DNA of 64,000 bases, from the NCBI GenBank assembly GCA_036417435.1, contig CM070905.1, forward strand, positions 69,457,092-69,521,091. Direction: 5' to 3'. The notes below the pieces were generated by a model. That model saw nothing but the letters and a program-made list of their open reading frames with translations. It had not been told where the DNA came from and ran no database searches. Numbering within the stretch: position 1 is the stretch's first letter; each line of letters opens with the position of its first letter. This stretch comes from Inia geoffrensis. Its lineage: Eukaryota > Chordata > Mammalia > Artiodactyla > Iniidae. This document shows positions 46,330 to 58,595 of the stretch, one piece after another. Both the position numbers and the translations under genes were made by a program.

Positions 46330-48409
46330 GTTTGTCATCCTACTTGTTTCCATCACTTTAGCCCTGCTCAGTGAATAGTATATAAAAAAATGAATGGAAA
46401 TATTCTTCTTTGGGTTAATTTGCCAACTTTGATGGTGTAAACCTAAGATTCATATCTGTAATGAAAACAATATTGTATTTTCAAGATTCACAAACCACCA
46501 AGGAGGTAATGCCTCAAGCATAAACATTGCTGGTTGCATTTATTCACTTGACTCCTCTTGATATTTAGAAAGAAACAGCAACAGCAGCCTTTACAAATAG
46601 CATTGTTACAGTGGCTTCACTTTTCTCCAGAATATCAGTTGGAATTGATATAAGGCCAGGATAACATGAGATGGTGTTTATTTTTAAAGTTACCTCTATA
46701 AATGAATCTTCCAATTTCACATTTTTATATTTCTACATTATGATTAGTCTCTGGAGAAAATACAAATTAAAGAGTTTTTATTCATCTGAAATGGAGGCTT
46801 TCTTTAGAAGAATTTCTTTCGTAAAGCATAGATCAAATCTAACCTCATATTTTGAATATGGAAATTCTCTTGGTGATGAGATTTATACTTAGTAAATGTG
46901 GAATGTGTGCTTCATACTTTATGTGTTCTTGAAAATAATCACTATGGCAGCGAACTTCAAGATGATGAAGTTTATAGGGCACTGGAGCCTGAACAGATCT
47001 CACTTCTTGGATTCAAATATGAACTTGCAACCAGAAGGGTGTGTAGAATCAGCACAAATCTGCAGAGAGCCGTGGCTCTGGTGGGAAGAACATGTGTGCC
47101 AATCAGAGGAGCCCCTGGCTGCTGTAAGTGACTGAGGAATTGAGAACTCTGGTTCGCTAAGTGTAACTGGGTGCTAGACAGGATTCCACTAGAAAACTTG
47201 GGCTGAGATTAGACTAGTTTGTAAAGGATGCCAAGAAAAGCACAGTTGGTGCTGCTGAGGGCAGACTGAGGCAAGAAGGGTGAAATCATTGGACATTATA
47301 GAGTATTCTAAAAGATGAGGAATTATCTAATAAAAAGTGTCGTTTTTAGTCTTTGGGCCTGCTTTTTTGGTTTGTTTTCTTTTTCCTTTTCCTCTTCCCT
47401 GTCGTGGTCAGTGGTTGACCTACAGCTAGGTTCAGTTCTTTGGATTCTCTGGCACTAATGTCATCTGGCCTGGGAATTATAATTCATTATTTTCATGAAA
47501 GAGTGACTGTCTTAAAGCAATTCATTTATACTGGCAGAAGGACAAGGCTAGTGTCAGAGTTTTGAGTGCCAGAAAGAATTGGAAATCTTTCTCTTCTCAT
47601 GTCCCGAAAATGAAAGCAAGTAGGTAGTTGCAAAAGGAATCGTGGAGCTTCTGGCATTACTGGCCTTTGCTTTGACAAGAAGAAGAAAAAGGAATGGTTT
47701 GCAAAGACATAGGAAATTTAGTTCCTACCTAGATGGATCATGTCAAGTTTTGGTTTTTCCACTTCCCTGTATTTCATTTACTTTTTTGGACAATGCTGTA
47801 ATTTCACAAGGTGGTTGCGAAAACACTGCTGACTGAATTTACATCCCTGGGTCACAATGGTCACCAGGAGATTGGGTCCACGGTGAATAAGCAGCAAGAA
47901 TCTGGGTAGAGGCAGTGGGCAGAGAGATATTATAGTAACAATTTATTTTAAATAGCACAGGACATCACCACTCTAACTTTTTTCTAATCCATATATCTAT
48001 AAGGTATTTCAACCCTTAGACACAGTGTTGGGATATGAAAGGAGTAAATCATGTAAATTAACATCTTAACTATATTAATTTGCCTTCAAAAGTCTTTATA
48101 ATTACATGAAAAATATATTAGTATATTTGAAATTTAGAATTAAAGGCTGAGTTATTGCCAAATAATAAGTGGGTTATTTTATTTATGAAAGGGGAAGAAG
48201 AAAATCAAACTAATCAACTGAAAACAATTATTTACTGAACAGTACTTTGTTGATAGAAATTTGGGAATTAAGCAAGTCCTATGACCTATAATCTAGTAAC
48301 AAAGAAAGTTTGCCTATCTATTCCTTTCCCATTCTTTAAGGGAAAGCTATAGGCTTTTAGAACCTCTCAGCCTTTCCTTGGAGCCATGTGCCTTGCTGTG
48401 AAAAGAGGA
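46330..48409. other. Unique sequence with an exon-like segment
   Basis: 46948-47127 is open in two plus frames and ends at a donor-like 'ctgctgtaagtga' (see the findings). The rest is unremarkable. No gene is called. Confidence 0.35.
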
Positions 48410-48620
48410 GTAAGACACCAGTGTTTACAGATTGTCTACTCTAAGTCAGGTGTTTTACACATGCTATCTGACACAACCTGGATTAAATGCTACTGAGGGA
48501 AGCATTATAGTCATCTTTTTAGTGAATAATAGCATAAGCCTCAAAGGGAAAAAAATAACTCCACCAAGGGTATATTGTTAATAAGTGATGAAGTTTGGAT
48601 TTTGAACCAGATCCTTTCTA
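48410..48620 (-). mobile_element. MIR SINE
   Basis: 'agattgtctactctaagtca', 'gtgttttacacatgctatct', 'taataagtgatgaagtttgg' and 'attttgaaccagatccttt' are MIR read backwards. Confidence 0.75.
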
Positions 48621-48859
48621 TCCACAAATTCACATTTGATTTACTTCACTGACAAGCTAGAAGTGGAAAGCAATGAAACATATTTTTCAAAACCTGTACT
48701 TTTACCCTTAGCACTATGGGAATGAGAAAAATCAATGGAAAAAAAAAAGCCTGTTTCATTCACAATTTATACATTCCGTGAGAGTAGTTTGGAGCAGTGA
48801 ATGACCAAGGCTGGAGCAAAGAACTAACAAATGTGCCTGTAGTCTCCTCTACAGATCCT

Positions 48860-49375
48860 CACTCTCTGGAAAAGCCCGATGCTTTTGTATTGTTTCTCTT
48901 ACGTGTTGGTCAGTCAAGTGTGGTCACAAGAGGAGACACAGGAGAGGCTCGGGCACACAAAGTTTCTGATGCTCACAGGTCCAAGAGACAGGAGGCAGGC
49001 AGGCCCACATGGGAAAGACACCAGGGTGGTCAGGAGCCAGACGACAAGAGTGAGGGGAAAGCCTTAGGCCAGAGCCTTTACTGGGATTTCTGTGGGAAAG
49101 GCAAGACAGGGCAGGGAGAACAGTTTCGGACAATTTTTTCAGTCAGCTTTATACAGCTATAGGGGTGGTCCCTAGTTGCCTGGTACCTGGCCCTGGCATG
49201 ATTAAGGCAAAGGAATAGTTCCTCTTGAGGTGTATGGCAGGTAGAGGAGGAGATGCTGGCTCTGGCTTGGTTAGTGTGCATTTCAAAACACACTCTGGGC
49301 TGGACCTTTTGTCGTCATCTGTAAGAACTGGTTGACCCCGGGAGGGGCAAACTCTCCCCAGCTGCAAAGGTTTTT
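48860..49375. mobile_element. Possible solo LTR-like segment
   Basis: This is a block richer in G+C than its surroundings. It contains 'cagagcctttactgggattt', 'gacagggcagggagaaca', 'tacagctataggggtggtcc' and 'gttgcctggtacctggccct', which remind me of an artiodactyl endogenous-retrovirus LTR. Clear TG...CA ends and a target duplication could not be fixed. A 121-codon frame through it has no viral protein motif. It could equally be unique sequence. Confidence 0.3.
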
Positions 49376-49722
49376 GTTTCTTTTTTAAGATATCAAAACA
49401 TTATAATACACAGAAAAGTAAAAAGATACACGCTACACCTGACGGACTGTCTCACATGTTATGGTTAATGCTGTCCCTTGAATTTCAAGTCACTATCCCC
49501 TCAGGTCTTTGGTTCAAGAATATGTGAACACTCTTGACCACCTGATTGGCAGACATTCTTCCACCATCGAGAGAAGCCTGAGTCTTAGTTCAGATTTCTG
49601 ACTTCCTTCATGTAACCCACATGACTCAAGAGAAAGGTGAGCACACCATGGGTGAGCCTGAATTATCTAAGGGTAACTGCCCTTTCTGATTAGCAGTTGA
49701 GTCCAGTTGTGGGTATGTGACT
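49376..49722. other. Unique sequence, nothing recognised
   Basis: No repeat or gene could be supported. Confidence 0.4.
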
Positions 49723-49806
49723 CTGTAAAGATTTCTGGAGGGTTCTAGAGAAGCTTTCATAGATCTGTAAAGATTTCTAGAGGGTTCTAGAGAAGATTTC
49801 ATAGAT
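49723..49806. repeat. 42-bp tandem duplication, two units
   Basis: Unit 1 at 49723-49764 and unit 2 at 49765-49806 each begin 'ctgtaaagatttct' and end 'atttcatagat' or 'ctttcatagat'. They differ at two of 42 positions. A third unit starts (ctg) but does not continue. Confidence 0.96.
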
Positions 49807-50274
49807 CTGCTGAAAGGAACACAGGAAGCCTTTCTCTCTCATTCTGAACACTTGTGACCTTAATGCATCAGGCAACCACTGCATGAACACAAGGGGAGAC
49901 AACCTCGCGATGAAGCCAGCATTGCACAGGACAGAGCAGATAGACAGGACTCGTGAAGTAAAGGTATAGTGGGGCTGAGGGTTCAACAGTCCTACCTCTG
50001 GATGTCCCCTCATTGTCTGAGCCAGGTTGAGGTGGATTTTCTATTGCACTTTTGGCTCCAAAAGCTTGCTCCTGATACAGGAGTTTTAGATAAGTGGGAA
50101 AAAGCTGGAGAGGACCCCCACTACAACATCGGCTCTGGTGTTTATCCAGGACTACTGTTTAGAAGCCCTACTATTCCACTTTTGCTTTTCAGAAGGTGTT
50201 GCATTAAAGAGAACGAGTAGAAAGGAAGGCATTTTCAGTAAACTTATGTCCCAGAATTAGGATCACACAATAGG
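49807..50274. other. Unique sequence, nothing recognised
   Basis: 78- to 83-codon frames on both strands overlap one another and have no recognised domain. Confidence 0.4.
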
Positions 50275-51370
50275 AAGTTAGTTGAACATCTGCACTGTGT
50301 CAGTCACTCTTCTGGGCTGTAGAAATATAGTGAAAAGCAGACCAAACCTCCAAAGACAAGTTACTAACTATTTTAAAGGAGGAGAAAGACAGCAAACAAA
50401 TCAGCAAATAAGTATATAAAAGGCCAGGTGGCATGAATATTTTCATGCCAAGGCAAAATAATACACTAAGTAAATATTAGCAAGTGCTATGAGGAAGAGT
50501 AAGAGAGAGTAAGGCAACAGAAAATGGCAGTGTGTATGGGGGCGGGGTACTATTTCACATAAGGTGCTAAGAGATGATCTTCCAAAGAAAGGGCATGTAT
50601 GCAGAAACCCCAAAGACTGAGAGAAGCAGTCATGGAGTTATCTGGAGGAAACCTCTTCCAGGCAGCAGGAACAGCAAGTGCAAAAACCCAGAGGTAAGAC
50701 CATTCCTGGGTTAGAAGAATGTCCAAAAGAACAGTTTGGCTGTAGTAGAATGAATGAGAGGAGAGGGAGAAGATGAGGACAGAGAGTGGGGACACATGCC
50801 TGGGCATCACAGGACACAATAAAGACTTTGGACTTTCTTCTTTTCAAGAGCTTTGTGTGGAGGCGTGAGATTCTCACTGAAGTGAGAAAATAGATGCTAA
50901 GGAGGTAAGACTAGAGGCAGGGAGACATGTTAGGAGGTGAATGCAATAGTCCAAATGAGAAAAAATGATGACTTCAATTTGGAAGACAACATGAAGCTAG
51001 TAAGAAGTTGCCAAATTCTGAATATATTCTGAATATTACTGAAAGATTGACTATGCAGTATGAGAGAAAGAAGGGCTTTAAGAATTATTCCATGATGTTG
51101 GTCTGAATAAGTAGAATACTCTTTTTGTAAGATTGTGGTAACTGCAAGATGGGCTACTTTGGAGGAGGGTGGAGTTACAAGTTCAATTTTGGAATTAGCA
51201 ATTTTCAAATCTAGGATTAGTGAAGAAAATTCAGATTTTTGTGGTCAGACTTTGTTGTCAGAATCTGAATGTATTGAAAGTAGTAGAACAAAAAATCATT
51301 TGGGGAATGAATACAGACAGAGCAGAGTTTTAAGACTGATTCCTGGGCACATCAATGTTTAGCAGTTAGG
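50275..51370 (-). mobile_element. Long L2 LINE relic
   Basis: This is the longest L2 in the window, read backwards from its 3' terminus. It runs 'tgtgtcagtcactcttctgg', 'gaaatatagtgaaaagcaga', 'aaatattagcaagtgctatg', 'aggcagcaggaacagcaagt', 'caagtgcaaaaacccagagg', 'gtgaatgcaatagtccaaat' and 'gttacaagttcaattttgga'. About 1.1 kb is collinear with L2. No reverse-transcriptase frame remains. Confidence 0.85.
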
Positions 51371-52299
51371 GAATATGAACATTACCCAGGGTAGGAGGGA
51401 AGAGATTAGAAGGGGAGGCCAGTGAGTTTAAAAAAAAAAAAAGACAGGGCTGTTCCAGAAGCCAAGTGAAGAATGTGTTTTAATGAAGAAGGAAAGAGCA
51501 AGTCCTTCAAATACCACTAACTGGTAGAGTAAAACGAGAACTGGAAAATGACCATGATTTTATGAGGAAACGGCCAAATTCAACTTGCTTGGCTTTTCTT
51601 TTCTGCAGGTACCACCTTATCATAGTTCTTTAGCATTTGGAATGCACACTAATTAGACTAACTTATTTTTGAGATTATATTTGATTTCTTATCCTAGCCA
51701 GTAAGTGGTATAAACTTAAATATGATTAGCAAAAAGCTGAAAACACCTGCCTCTGTGCTTCTACCTAGACTCTAATTTGGTGAGTGAGTTAGGAGTATTC
51801 AGAGGGTCATCCTGCAGTTACATGGGACTCCTGAAAATATGCAAATAACCCAGCCCTCCACCAAAGCATGACATCTCTCACTGGGCTTTAAGGTACACAT
51901 TTCCAAAGCCACCAGGAAAGGTTTAAAACCAGTCTGATTGGCTTTAGCAATAGTCGAAGGACGAGGACAGCATATACTAATGATTTCTGGCAAGCCATTT
52001 GGAGATTTTTATTTAACTTTCACTATGTGTAGCTGTTAAGTTATCAGAAGACCTCATGCCAGTATGATAGGGTAAGCCTTCCAAACTAAAGCATTTCCAC
52101 ATCTGTGAAACAGCTGAATGTATTTTAAGTTTGTGAATCTATGTAGTTATAAGTTTAATTAAATTCCAAATGATATATTAATGAAGAATTCAGGCTTCCA
52201 CATTGAATATTATACTCAAAGTTTGGCCTCTGTTTTTTATATTGACCGTCAAATATTCAGACTAAGGCTTTGTATTTTTTTAATTAAAAAATTTTTTTT
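51371..52299. other. Unique sequence, nothing recognised
   Basis: An A run lies at 51430-51442. A 64-codon minus frame (51799-51993) is unrecognised. No repeat was assigned. Confidence 0.4.
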
Positions 52300-52474
52300 T
52301 GATGTGGATCATTTTGAAAGTCTTTATTGAATCTGTTACAATATTGCTTCTGTCTTACCTTCTGGTTTTTTGGGTTTTAGCTGGGAGGCATGTGGGTTCC
52401 TAGCTCCCTGACTGAACCCACAACCCCTGTATTGGAAGTTGAAGTCTCAACCACTGGACTGCCAGGGAAGTCCC
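52300..52474 (-). mobile_element. tRNA-head SINE, third subtype
   Basis: Minus-strand head 'gggacttccctggcagtcca', 'cttcaacttccaatacaggg', 'gctaggaacccacatgcctc', with a distinct tail reading 'gtctttattgaatctgttac' on the plus strand. This subtype differs from the CHR copies in its 3' end. No clear target duplication was seen. Confidence 0.9.
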
Positions 52475-52899
52475 TAACGGCTTTGTTATTTTCCTTTGTA
52501 GTAGAAACAATGTCTTGAGGCTGAAGGAAGCTGATGGAGTGTGGTACAGTGAAAGGGAAGACTATGTTGTTTGCATAGTAGTTAGCAATTAACCTTAAGC
52601 TCTTTCTTGATTATTTCTATGTGAATATAGATGTTAAAGAAATGGCCAGCTTTTTATTAAATTTCAGTTCTTACTATTTTTTCAAAGGGATAATTTTTGT
52701 CTTCTAATACATGATTCACAGAAATCTTAGTTTTCACTATAGAGGCATTAGTGATTTTCTGTGGCTACAGATCTGAGAAATGCCTCACTGCCGCTGAATG
52801 AATTCAGTAGGAATATTGTAGGCAATATATTTATTACTAATTAGAGATAAATGTTAGTCAGTTCTTAAAGAAAAGAATAAATCAGCATGTCCATGAGTA
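52475..52899. other. Unique sequence, nothing recognised
   Basis: No repeat or gene could be supported. Confidence 0.4.
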
Positions 52900-53115
52900 A
52901 TTATTTAATAGTTTTTTCATGTTCCAGGCACTGTAATAAGCTCTTGATATGTAATTAATTCCTGGGAAGAACTCTAAGGGATAGGACTATTTTACAGATG
53001 GGCCCTGTTTTAAACAATGGAAACTGGGGTCTGGAAATTTTAAGTAATTTGGTGAAAGTCACAGTAGGTATGTTGGCTTGCCAGGCTCTTAATCAACACT
53101 CTGTACTGAGCCGCT
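52900..53115 (-). mobile_element. MIR SINE
   Basis: 'tgttccaggcactgtaataa', 'gggataggactattttacag', 'gaaactggggtctggaaatt' and 'ggtgaaagtcacagtaggta' are MIR read backwards. Confidence 0.8.
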
Positions 53116-53124
53116 ATGTACACG

Positions 53125-53200
53125 TCCAAGTCCTCTTGTAAAGCTTCCATTCCAGAGGAGGAGATAAACAATAAATAAATCAATATACGCAATTTTTTCA
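53125..53200 (-). mobile_element. Possible L2 fragment
   Basis: 'agcttccattccagaggag' followed by 'gagataaacaataaataaat' matches an L2 stretch read backwards. Short, so uncertain. Confidence 0.45.
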
Positions 53201-53841
53201 CATAGATATCCCAAAATTTCTTGAGGTTTATTTTTTCTGAGTGGTTAATAGCTCTAATAGATACAAAATATTATTCCTTGTTCATTTGTAAAATACAAGA
53301 CATGTATGTATTTTATTTAACTTATTAATAAATGAGGAAACCAATAAGACATTAGAACATGTTCGAAAGAGAATTCAGAGAGCACAGATATGGGGAGTCA
53401 GAACTGCTGAAATGAATGTGTTAATAGTTAATGAGTTCTTGGAGGTGCACTAGACAAATTCTCTTTCTGTGGACAAGATTCATTTTCATTGCTACCAATT
53501 TCTACAAGTTACCAAGTTATAAACTTGTTCAACAGTAATAAATGCAGATAAACCAAGAGTATACTAGACAGGACACCAAGTTATCTTTTTGTAGTTCAAA
53601 GTCTTTAATATCTTTTCTGACCGTCTATTCATCCTGTGATCATAGTAATCTCAAAGATTATCCTTGAGCATAAAAATAGTGCTCTTAGGTTTGACCTGAT
53701 TATTTCCCCAAGTGCAGGAAGAATGTAATTAATCGTGTAGACTCCTTGAGTTTGCTTTGCAATCCTGAGTCATACATACAGTACTGAACAGCTAAAAAGC
53801 CCATAAGTTAACGTCTGCCTAGATATCTTCATAAGGAATCT
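53201..53841. other. Unique sequence left of the L1 complex
   Basis: Nothing recognised. It ends at the target duplication of the L1 complex. Confidence 0.45.
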
Positions 53842-53856
53842 CAGATTTTACTTTTT
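53842..53856. repeat. Target-site duplication of the outer L1, left copy
   Basis: 'cagattttacttttt' here corresponds to 'cagatcttacttttt' at 63880-63894 (14/15). The right copy continues 'aaaag', giving the TTTT/AAAA context preferred by the L1 endonuclease. Confidence 0.9.
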
Positions 53857-56800
53857 TTTAAAACATCTTTATAGGAGTAGAATTGCTTAACAGTGTTGTG
53901 TTAGTTTCTGCTGCGTAACAAAGTGAATCAGCTGTATGCATACTTATATCCCCATATCCCCTCCCTCTTGCATCTCCGTCCCACCCTCCTTATTCCACCC
54001 TTCTAGGTGGTCACAAAGCACCGAGCTGATCTCCCTGTGCTATGCAGCTGTTTCCCACTAGGTATCTGTTTTACATTTGGTAGTGTATATATGTCAGTGC
54101 AACTCTCTCACTTCATCCCAGCTTACCCTTCCCCCTCCCCGTGTCCTCAAGTCCATTCTCTACATCTGAGTCTTTATTCCTGTCCTGCCCCTAGGTTCAT
54201 CAAAAACTTTTTTTTTAGATTCCACATATATGTGTTAGCATATGGTATTTGTTTTTCTCTTTCTGACTTACTTCACTCTGTATGATAGACTCTAGGTCCA
54301 TCCACCTCACTATAAATATCTCAATTTCATTTCTTCTTATGGCTGAGTAATATTCCATTGTATGTATGTGCCACATCTTCTTTATCTATTCATCTGTGGA
54401 TAGACACTCAGGTTATTTCCATGCCCTGGCTATTGTAAATAGTGATGCAGTGAACATCATGGCATATGACTACTTTAGAATTATGGTTTTCTCAGGGTAT
54501 ATGCCCACTAGTGGGATTGCTGGGTCATACGGTAGTTCTATTTTTACTTTTTTAAGGAAACTCCATACTGTTCGCCATAGTGGCTGTATCACTTTACATT
54601 CCCACCAACAGTGCAAGAGGGTTCCCTTTTCTCCACAACCACTCCAGCATTTATTGTTTGTAGATTTTTGATGATGGCCATTCTGACCAGTGTGAGGTGA
54701 TACCTCATTGTAGTTTTGATTTGCATTTCTCTAATGATCAGTGATATTGAGCATCTTTTCATGTGTTTGTTTGCAATCTGTATATCTTCTTTGGAGAAAT
54801 GTCTGTTTAGGTCTTCTGCCCATTTTGGTATTGGGTTGTTTGTTTTTTTGATATTGAGCTGCATGAGCTGCTTGTATATTTTGGAGATTAATCCTTTGCC
54901 AGTTGCTTTGTTTGCAAATATTTTCTCCCATTCTGAGGATTGTCATTTTTATGGTTTCCTTTGCTGTGCAAAAGATTTTAAGTTTCATTAGGTCCCATTT
55001 GTTTATTTTTGTTTTTATTTCCATTTCTCTAGAAGGTGGGTCAAAAAGGACCTTGCTGTGATTTATGTCATAGAGTGTTCTGCCTATGTTTTCCTCTAAG
55101 AGTTTTATAGTATCTGGCCTTAGATTTAAGTCTTTAATCCATTTTGAGTTTATTTTTGTGTATGGTGTTAGGAAGTGTTCTAATTTCATTCTTTTACATG
55201 TAGCTGTCCAGTTTTGCCAGCACCACTTATTGAAGAGGCTGTCTTCTCTCCATTGTATACTCTTGCCTCCTTTATCAAAGATAAGGTTACCATATGTGCA
55301 TGGGTTTACCTCTGGGCTTTCTGTCCCGTTCCATTGATCTATATTTCTGTTTTTGTGCCAGTGCCATACTGTCGTGATTACTGTACCTTTGTAGTATAGT
55401 CTGAAGTCAGGGAGTCTGATTCCTCCAGCTCTGTTTTTCTGTCTCAAGATTGCTTTGGCTATTCAGGATCTTTTGTGTTTCCATACAAATTGTTAACTGT
55501 TTTGTTCTAGTTCTGTGAAAAATGCCATTGGTAGTTTGATAGGGATTGCATTGAATCTGTAGATTGCTTTGGGTAGTATAGTCATTTTCACAATCTTGAT
55601 ACTTCCAAAACAGTCACATGGTATATCTCTCCATCTGTTTGTATCATCTTTAATTTCTTTCATCAGTGTCTTATAGTTTTCTGCATACAGATCTTTTCTC
55701 TCCTTAGGTAGGTTTATTCCTAGGTGTTTTATTCTTTTTGTTGCAATGGTAAATGGGAGTGTTTCCTTAATTTCTCTTTCAGATTTTTCATCATTAGTGT
55801 ATAGGAATGCAAGAGATTTCTGTGCATTAGTTTTGTATCCTGCATTCTACTAAATTCTTTGATTAGCTCTAGCAGTTTTCTGATAGCACCTTTAGGATTC
55901 TCTATGTATACTATCATGGCATCTGCCAACAGTGACAGTTTTATTTCTTCTTTTCCTATTTGGATTCCTTTTATTTCTTTTTCTTCTCTGATTGCTGTGG
56001 CTAAAATTTCCTAAACGATATTGAATAATAGTGGTGAGAGTGGGCAACCTTGTCTTGTTCCTGATCTCAGTGGAAATGATTTCAGTTTTTCACCATTGAG
56101 AATGATGTTGCCTGTGGGTTTGTCATATATAGCCTTTATTATGTTGAGGTATTTTCCCTCTATGCCTACTTTCTGGAGAGTTTTGATCATAAATTTGTGT
56201 TGAAGTTTGTCGAAAGCTTTTACTGTGTCAATTGAGATTATCATACGGGTTGGGTTTTATCCATCAGTTTGTTAATATGGTGTATCACATTAATTGATAT
56301 GCGTATATTGAAGAATCCTTGCATTCCTGGGATAAACCCCACTTGTTCATGGTGTATGATCCTTTTCGTGTGCTGTTGGATTCTCTTTGCTAGTATTTAG
56401 TTGAGGATTTTTGCATCTATGTTCATCAGTGATATTGGCCTGTAGTTTTCTTTCTTTGTGACATCTTTGTCTAGTTTTGGAATCAGGGTGTTGGTGGTCT
56501 CGTAGAATGAGTTTGGGAGTGTTCCTCCCTCTGCTATATTTTGGAAGAGCTTGAGAAGGATAGGTGTTAGCTCTTCTCTAAATGTTTGATAGAATTCAAC
56601 TGTGAAGCCATGTAGTGCTAGGCTTTTGTTTGTTGAAAGATTTTTAATCACAGTTTCAATTTCAGTGGTTGTGATTCATATGTTTATATTTTCTGTTTCT
56701 TCCTGGTTCAGTCTCAGAAGGTTGTGCTTTTCTAAGAATTTGTCCATTTCTTCCAGGTTGTCCATTTTATTGGCGTATAGTTACTTGTAGTAATATCTCC

Positions 56801-56885
56801 TGACCCTTTGTATTTCTGTAGTGTCAGTTGTTACTTCTCTTTTTTCATTTCTAATTCTTTTGATTTGAGTCTTTTCCCTTTTTAT
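53857..56885 (-). mobile_element. Distal L1 3' half (older subfamily)
   Basis: About 3.03 kb from the tail complement to 'gatttgagtcttttcccttt' in ORF2. Its 3' UTR is the same subfamily as 3018-3361 and differs strongly from the 3' UTR at 56890-57268. It is directly followed by the T-rich tail complement of the next L1. Confidence 0.92.
54215..56885 (-). pseudogene. L1 ORF2 C-terminal half, decayed
   Basis: Codes for the reverse-transcriptase and C-terminal parts of L1 ORF2p, which normally copies L1 RNA into DNA at the nicked target. The frame is broken many times. Separate open pieces lie at 56651-56397 (palm entry, [14 protein letters not shown]), 56244-56011 (AFDKLQHKF and [12 protein letters not shown]) and 55447-54731 (DFRLYYKGT to LFDPP). 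After the last piece the frame slips, where a deletion removes the usual segment after AKETI. The cysteine-rich tail is readable only in a shifted frame near 54610-54660. It cannot make a protein. Confidence 0.93.
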
Positions 56886-58339
56886 AATTTATTTTTTATT
56901 TTTTTAACATCTTTATTGGGGTATAATTGCTCTACAATGGTGTGTCAATTTCTACTTTATAACAAAGTGAATCAGTTATACATATACACACGTTAACATA
57001 TTTCTTCGCTCTTGTGTCTCCCTCCCTCCCTCCCTCCCTATCCCACCCCTCCAGGCAGTCACAAAGCACCCAGCCGATATCCCTGTGCCAAGCGGCTGCT
57101 TCCCACTAGCTATCTACCTTACGTTTGTTAGTATATATATGTCCATGCCCCTCCCTCGCCCTCTCATAGCTCACCCCGCCCCCTCCCCATATCCTCAAGT
57201 CCGTTCTCCAGTAGGTCTGTGTCTTTATTCCTGTCTTACCCCTAGGTTCTTCATAACATTTTTTTCCCTTAAATTTCATATATATGTGTTAGCATACGGT
57301 ATTTGTCTTTCTCTTTATGACTTACTTCACTCTGTATGACAGACTCGAGGTCTATCCACCTCATTACAAATAGCTCAATTTCGTTTCTTTTTATCGCTGA
57401 GTAATATTCCATTGTGTATATGTGCCACATCTTCTTTATCCATTCGTCTGACGATGGGCACATAGGTTGTTTCCATCTCCCGGCTATTGTAAATAGAGCT
57501 GCAATGAACATTTTGGTACATGACTCTTTTTGAATTTTGGTCTTCTCAGGGTATATGCCCAATAGTGGGATTGCTGGGTCATATGGTAGTTCTATTTGTA
57601 GTTTTTTAAGAAACCTCCATACTGTTCTCCATAGTGGCTGAACCAATTCACATTCCCACCAGCAGTGCAAGAGGGTTCCCTTTTCTCCACACCCTCTCCA
57701 GCATTTATTGTTTCTAGATTTTTTGATGATGGCCATTCTAACTGGTGTGAGATGATATCTCATTGTGGTTTTGATTTGCATTTCTCTAATGATTAAAGAT
57801 GTTGAGCATTCTTTCATGTGTTTGTTGGCAGTCTGCATATCTTCTTTGGAGAAATATCTGTTTAGGTCTTCTGCCCATTTTTGGATTGGGTTGTTTGTTT
57901 TTTTGTTATTGAGCTGCATGAGCTGCTTGTAAATTTTGGAGATTAATTCTTTGTCAGTTGCTTCGTTTGCAAATATTTTCTCCCATTCTGAGGTTTGTCT
58001 TTTGATCTTGTTTATGGTTTCCTTTGCTGTGCAAAAGCTTTGAAGTTTCATTAGGTCCCATTTGTTTATTTTTGTTTTTATTTCCATTGCTCTAGGAGGT
58101 GGGTCAAAAAGGATCTTGCTGTGATTTATGTCATAGAGTGTTCTGCCTATGTTTTCCTCTAAGAGTTTGATAGTTTCTGGCCTTACATTTAGGTCTTTAA
58201 TCCATTTTGAGCTTATTTTTGTGTATGGTGTTAGGGAGTGATCTAAGCTCATACTTTTACATGTAGCTGTCCAGTTTTCCCAGCAGCACTTATTGAAGAG
58301 GCTGTCCTTTCTCCACTGTATATTCCTGCCACCTTTATC

Positions 58340-58354
58340 AAAGATAAGGTGTCC
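58340..58354. repeat. 15-bp target-site duplication, left copy
   Basis: 'aaagataaggtgtcc' is identical at 58581-58595. Confidence 0.97.
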
Positions 58355-58580
58355 TGGGGCTTCCCTGGTGGCGCAGTGGTTGAGAGTCCGCCTGCCGATG
58401 CAGGGGACACGGGTTTGTGCCCCGGTTTGGGAGGATCCCACGTGCCGCGGAGTGGCTGGGCCTGTGAGCCATGGCCGCTGGGCTTGCGCGTCCGGAGCCT
58501 GTGCTCCGCAGCGGGAGAGGCCACAACAGTGAGAGGCCCGCGTACCGTAAAAAAAGAAAAAAAAAAAAAAAAAAAAAAAA
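58355..58580 (+). mobile_element. CHR-type SINE, short young subtype, inside L1 ORF2
   Basis: Head 'ggggcttccctggtggcgca', B-box region 'cacgggtttgtgccccggtt', body 'gggcttgcgcgtccggagcc', end 'gcccgcgtaccgt' and a long, nearly pure A-tail. It lies antisense to the L1. The perfect duplication and long tail make it the youngest-looking insertion in the window. It splits the L1 frame after the ORF2 motif TYGHLIF. Confidence 0.98.
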
Positions 58581-58595
58581 AAAGATAAGGTGTCC
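58581..58595. repeat. 15-bp target-site duplication, right copy
   Basis: Identical to 58340-58354. Confidence 0.97.
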
